Below, piece by piece: positions 59,567-64,000 of a stretch of DNA of 64,000 nt. The number at the start of each line of letters is the position of its first letter. The first letter of the stretch is position 1. Origin of the DNA: Podospora comata (taxonomy: Eukaryota > Ascomycota > Sordariomycetes > Sordariales > Podosporaceae). The DNA lies in contig CP071494.1 in the NCBI GenBank assembly GCA_017354895.1, positions 4,712,001 through 4,776,000 on the forward strand, given 5' to 3'. The notes below the pieces were generated by a model, which had not been told where the DNA came from, ran no database searches, and saw nothing but the letters and a program-made list of their open reading frames with translations. The position numbers and the translations under genes were made by a program.

Positions 59567-60680
59567 TTTGCCCTTATTTTTTCTGTTTTGTGGCTCTTGA
59601 TTGATCAAAAGAAGGGATCGGGATTGTTTACTCGAGGGGGGCTTGGCCCAGCGGCTGTTGGTCCTTGTTTTGGGGGGGAGGGTGTTTCCAGGTTGTGCTG
59701 ACGTGCGGTCCGAAGTAGGTGCCCCGCTGACAACGAGGGTCGAATGCTTGACTTCAGAAGTGTGTCAAAAAACAAAAGAGAAACATGAGGTCAGACTGAA
59801 GAGTTAGGCCACGACCCAGAAAGCTCAACGAAGGGAAGGAGGGAAAGAAGGAGCAGGTAAGAAAGCACCCTGATGAGAGAGCAGGTGGAAGCACAAGCAC
59901 AGGAAGCACACAAGCAGAAGCACAAGCATCCGCACGGCAGTGGTGCCGCCCGGGCCCCCCAAACAACCGCTAGCTTGGGTTAGATCGCGCGTCTCTGCGG
60001 TGGTTGGGTGGATTTCAAGTTGGGGGATTACGTGCATTTCCACTGGATTTGGGGTGGCTGGTGCGCCCGATACCCGCGTTACCGCGCAAATCCGCGAGGC
60101 TGGGCTGATGCCCGGAACAGGGGTTTAAAGCTGTTTCCTGATCGACCTTGCAGTGGCAGCCCCAAATCCTCGTCTCTGATTTGCACCAGCCTCTTTCCCC
60201 TTCCTGCATCCCGACATCCCAAGATAAAGAGATTTCAACTGCAGCTTGAAACGCAACTTCCCTTTGCATCTGTTTCCTGGTTGTTTGGTTCTTTCTCGGG
60301 TTATGGCGTGTCGCGACTCGTAAGCCATCCTCTGTCTCCCAAGCCACCTTGTTGACGTCTTGAACCCCACCTTGATGTTGCTCTTACCAAGAATCCACGA
60401 TCTTCCCGAAACAAAACCCCACAACTGGAGAAATCAGGAACCGGATTCCAGCTCTTGTCATGTCTCTCGAGCTGGGGTCACCACTGTAAAGGTATATGTC
60501 ACATGAGCTATTTTTCCAGGTCTATATAATACCTGAAGACAGGTATATTTGATCACTGTTGTGCTAGTTTTGCTGGGATGCTATGGTAGCTACAAATGAA
60601 ATATCGAGGAGACTCGAGGTTGGATTATATTTTACAAGATTTCAGACACGCTAATTTCCCGCTTCCCCACGTGTAGCGGT
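59567..60680. other. intergenic region with a small perfect hairpin
   Basis: 1.1 kb between the Fic1/Inn1 start and the CON-6 stop (both minus strand). A G-rich block lies at 59657-59690. A 7-bp stem, 4-nt loop hairpin (ATACCTG/CAGGTAT) lies at 60529-60546, about 140 bases past the CON-6 stop. No gene is supported. Confidence 0.5.
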
Positions 60681-61053
60681 TTACATGTTGTTGAGGCGCT
60701 CCTCGGCAGACTTCTTAGCCTCGTCAGAGACATTAGGGTTCTTCATGGTCCTCTCCGGCCAAACCACCGTTAGCTGCCGTGTTTCGGAACGCGCGCCTCG
60801 GATGCAACGGATCACTTACGCCTTGAGACCACCAGCAACGTTGCCTGGGTTCTTGTCCTTGGTGTCACTGGCCTTGGGGACTACACGCGTGATTAGCAAG
60901 AGACATCGGGTGTTCATGGAGAGCACGCGTACCATCGCCACCGTTGAACTCGTCATTGAGAATTTTTTGGGAGTTATCCTTGGACTCCTTGGAGGTGTTG
61001 GGGTTGTTCAAGTTGGCCTTGTGGCCGCCGGCGATCTGAGCATCAGTAGGCAT
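60681..61053 (-). CDS. con-6: conidiation-specific protein CON-6
   Basis: Three exons: 61053-60933, 60880-60820 and 60750-60681, giving 83 residues, the usual size of CON-6. It holds two copies of the family motif: GGHKANLNNPNTSKESKDNS then ILNDEFNGG, and GGLKATMKNPNVSDEAKKSA then EERLNNM. In Neurospora the gene is expressed during conidiation and after light exposure. The protein is small, hydrophilic and of unknown biochemical function. The last intron ends GGAGAG, with a GCTAAC branch upstream. A TATA-like GATATATGA reads toward the gene about 90 bases before the ATG. Confidence 0.95.
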
Positions 61054-61139
61054 CCTGAAGGTTGGTTGATTGTATGGAGAGATTGCGTTTTGTGTGAGGG
61101 GTGATGAGAATTAGTGTCTGGAAGGTAGGATCTCCCCCG

Positions 61140-61152
61140 GTCATATATCAAC
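61140..61152 (-). promoter_or_regulatory. possible TATA box of con-6
   Basis: On the minus strand the sequence reads GTTGATATATGAC, about 90 bases upstream of the CON-6 start codon, a sensible spacing for a core promoter with a short leader. No transcript data support it. Confidence 0.35.
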
Positions 61153-61359
61153 AATACCAGTTGATAGCACGATGCGGCTTGCTCGCTCAACGGGTGGCTT
61201 TGTCGTGTAGAGCCAAGCTAGAGCTCACTATAGGCTTGGACATGTTTTCTTGATGCAAGGTTCCTTGATCGGGATTGTAGAGCAGCACGTCGTGGACAAA
61301 ATAACTGGCACAGCAAAGTAGGTCAATTCGGGAGAGTAGTCTGAATCGCACTTGAAAAG

Positions 61360-61500
61360 ATACCTAGTTAAGATGCGTTAGAGATGATTAGTTACTAGGG
61401 CTCGGAAGATAGTTAATAGATCTTAACGAATAGTTAAAGAGGCCTATTCATTATTTAATGAGGTATAAATTAATGGCCATCACACGTTCTACTAACCTAG
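61360..61500. other. TA-rich patch, possible RIP-degraded remnant
   Basis: About 20 TpA steps in 140 bases (for example GATACCTAGTTAAG, AGTTAATAGATCTTAACG and TATAAATTAATGG), clearly more than flanking sequence. Excess TpA is what C-to-T change at CpA leaves behind after repeat-induced point mutation. The patch is short, so chance AT richness is possible. Confidence 0.35.
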
Positions 61501-63123
61501 AGTACCTGCTATTTTGTCCAGGACATGAGTAGGCGCTTCGAAAAGAGGACGGTGAGAATGGCCGACATCATGGGCAAAGTCCGAACCTGATGTCGAGATC
61601 CAGCGGGCGCTTTGCCATGGAGTCCACCGGACCCATGCAAACATCCGTAGTTGAAGCTAAAATCGATCGCTCCAGGGGGGACGGTTCTTAGATCCAGATT
61701 CCCGCAGATCTACAACTCCATGTCAATAACTAGACCGAGCGAAAAGTTCCCAACCTTGAACCGTCTTGCACCAGCTTGACGATTTTGAAGCTAAGGACTG
61801 ATGATGTCAGGAAAAGGGGTTCAGGAACGCTAACACAGATGTCTGTCTTTAGGAGAACAGCAAGTTCGTCATGTAACGTCAATCATAAATCTTTGGTGTC
61901 TTGAAGCCCGAGATATTCAGCTGCATCTTCAAAATCTGGATGACTGCCAAGACGGCTTCTTTGATACAACAGCAATATAGGGGCAGGGTGTGTGCTTAAT
62001 AGCCGATGCCCTGCTTTCCGATCTTGCATCATGTCAGCAATCAGTGAGTGATCTTCCCACCAGGTGCCGTCGTATTGGGTGCAGCAAAGCTGACTATGTA
62101 CATATATATGTATGAGAAAGGTAGCGAATGGGAACAAATGGAATTTTTGTGCAGGCCATGAACTCCAACAAGAGTCATTGCGTCCTCTGTGCGTCTGCCA
62201 GTGGTGACGAGGAACTTCTTCAGCCCTACAACAAGCTCCACTGGCTGATGGGGAAGGCTAGAAACTTGGCGTTACGTCAATAGCGTCCGAGGTTCAACCT
62301 CGCGGCAACGTCCTGTCAATCAAATTGTCGTGATAGAATGCTTACTGGCCTTCTGTCGTCTCGGTTGAGGAACAAAACCTCAGCTTTCAGCATTCATCAT
62401 GAAGTGAGGACATCCGGACGTCCCGACGTGAGGACACGCCAACCGTGACTCGTGGAAAGCTGCGTCCAGTAGGGAGACACTGCAGCGTTGTGAGCCCCTC
62501 GGGCCGAATCTTCAGGCTCAAATATGCTGTCGATCTTTGCAGGTAATGTGTCGGTAAAGAAATCAGAAACTTTGGAAGTTCAAAGTCGACGCAAAACTCT
62601 TTGGATGCCTTGTATCTTGAAGCCCAAAGAACATTTACAAAAGAAAAGTTGACATCGGACAATAAAGCCACGCTATTCCCAATCAGAACATCTCCACAAT
62701 TTAGCGCCGTTGTCTTATCGATAAACCAAAAACCAAGCCACAGTCCCCATCTCAACGGACGCGGCGCTACTTTCCCGTTTCAGCGTTTCCCCCGTTTGGT
62801 CACCACCTGTCCACAAGGCTGAGAGCCGAATTATTGATTTTTGTCGTCGCCTGCACTTGCCCACTCTTGTTGATTTGCTCGTGTGTCGTGCATATTCAGC
62901 TCCAAACTGTCGGGTCTCCGCCTTGCGCCCCTCTCTCTAACAACCGTTTTCTAGGAGGCCGTCCGGGGTAATTGGCCGATTCCCCACGTGCTAGGCATGT
63001 TGTTTCAAGACTTTCAAAACATCACATCATCATCAACAACCTAAAACCACACCCAAGCCGATTCCAAAAATACCTCCCACGTGGCTGGCAGAGCAAGGTG
63101 GCGATTCACTCGGTACCTACAAC

Positions 63124-63724
63124 ATGGCTGCCTCAGACATCCTCCTCTCTGACAACCCAGAGCCGAAACCTCCGGTGGTCAACTACATCCTCTCCTTTTT
63201 GCTGGTGGGCATAGCGTGGGGGTTGACGACACCCTTCATCCGCGCCGCGGCCCGCTCCCACTCCCCTCCACCCCACCCGCTGCTCGAGTCACGCTCTGTG
63301 CAGTCGAGTGTGGTGAAGCGGAAGGTGCTCGGGGCCTTTTTTGGTGTGATGGACCTGTTGAGGAACCCGAGGTATGCGGTGCCGCTGGTGCTGAACTTGA
63401 CGGGGAGCGTGTGGTTCTTTTTGTTGATTGGGAAGGCTGGTATGTGTCACCCCCCCTCCCCTCGTATGGGAAAGGGTAGGTGGCTGGATGGTTGCTGATA
63501 GGATGATACAGAACTGAGCTTGACGGTGCCTATTGTGAATACCTGTGCGTTCTTGTTTACCGTGCTGGGTGAGTGGTGGGTGGAAGGGAAGGTTATTAGT
63601 CGTGGTAGGGCTTGTTGCTATATTCAACTACGGCCAATAGCTAACTTGTGTACCAGATACCTTGATTGGCATGTTTTTATCCGTGGGTGGAATTGCATTG
63701 TGTGTACAGAGCAAGAATGTTTAG
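63124..63724 (+). CDS. TMEM234-like small membrane protein
   Basis: Three exons: 63124-63439, 63512-63604 and 63657-63724, giving 158 residues. Four hydrophobic segments are visible: NYILSFLLVGIAWGLTTPFI (about 20-39), VPLVLNLTGSVWFFLLIGKA (about 87-106), LTVPIVNTCAFLFTVLGEWW (about 109-128) and TLIGMFLSVGGIALCVQS (about 138-155). This is the layout of TMEM234, a half-size relative of the drug/metabolite transporter group. N-terminal GLTTPF and the LGEWW motif match the family. The transported substrate, if any, is unknown. Intron phases are 1 and 1. Residues 40-60 (SHSPPPHP) form a cytosolic or lumenal loop. Confidence 0.9.
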
Positions 63725-64000
63725 ATTCGTTGATGGTAGTTGGAGTACATGTATTATACACATTCGAAGGGATTTAGCGTATCATATTGAAGCCACTCAA
63801 TGCAAGACTGTTTTGCAATTCAACAACTATTTTCCTACGCTGCTCCCGGCAGCTCGTAGGGCTCCCCCTTTCTTGGTATCCTTTAACGTCCCCTGACAAA
63901 ATATGCTGTGTGTATGCATGTATGACCATCCAACCCACCCGCAAGAAGCTCCTGTTCCAGACAGAGCCCCAAGCCAGTACCAAACCATTCAACAAATATG

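Larger units (their letters stand above)
61054..63123. other. divergent intergenic region with TA-rich patch
   Basis: 2.1 kb between the CON-6 and TMEM234-like starts. Besides promoters it includes a TA-rich block (61360-61500, separate entry). The remainder shows short overlapping ORFs without family resemblance. Confidence 0.45.

Overview
The window is nuclear DNA from a filamentous ascomycete, most likely a Sordariomycete and probably Sordariales. This rests on gene content and gene structure. Most genes carry one to six short introns with GTRNGY donors and CTAAC/CTGAC-type branch points. The predicted proteins are fungal orthologues (Vac7, Fic1/Inn1, Dim1, Utp15, ribosomal L10/L30/P1), together with families typical of filamentous ascomycetes: the conidiation protein CON-6, a DUF3824 protein and a fungal arylamine N-acetyltransferase. 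No bacterial operon, CRISPR array, rRNA gene or intact transposon is visible.

I support 23 protein-coding genes. From left to right: the 3' end of an unknown gene (+); a large DUF3824 protein (-); ribosomal P1 (-); a DUF2408/UPF0662 protein (+); a YCII-domain protein with a probable mitochondrial presequence (-); a UBA/zinc-finger/UBX protein (-); VAP/Scs2 (+); an aldo-keto reductase (-); sphingolipid delta-4 desaturase (+); arylamine N-acetyltransferase (-); a long gene-poor stretch; Vac7 (+); a coiled-coil protein (-); a divergent L30 (-)/L10 (+) pair; two unrecognised large proteins (+,+); Dim1 (-); an alpha-arrestin (+); an SP-RING SUMO-ligase-like protein (-); Utp15 (+); the C2-domain cytokinesis protein Fic1/Inn1 (-); CON-6 (-); and a TMEM234-like membrane protein (+). 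Exon boundaries were read by eye. Each listed join keeps the frame and uses GT-AG sites, but none has transcript support.

Strand alternates at nearly every step, so most intergenic spaces are divergent promoters or convergent tails. I see no evidence of a functional cluster. The contents are mainly housekeeping: ribosome proteins and ribosome biogenesis (P1, L10, L30, Dim1, Utp15); lipid and membrane-contact biology (VAP, desaturase, Vac7); protein quality control, SUMO and ubiquitin (UBX protein, SP-RING protein, arrestin with a PY motif); and septation and development (Fic1, CON-6).

The least explained parts are the 1113-residue protein at 40076-43417, with a compact Cys/His cluster near its N-terminus; the lengthened SP-RING of the 48905-52496 protein; the multi-segment alanine/glycine helices of the DUF3824 protein; and a small TA-rich patch near 61.4 kb that could be a trace of repeat-induced point mutation.
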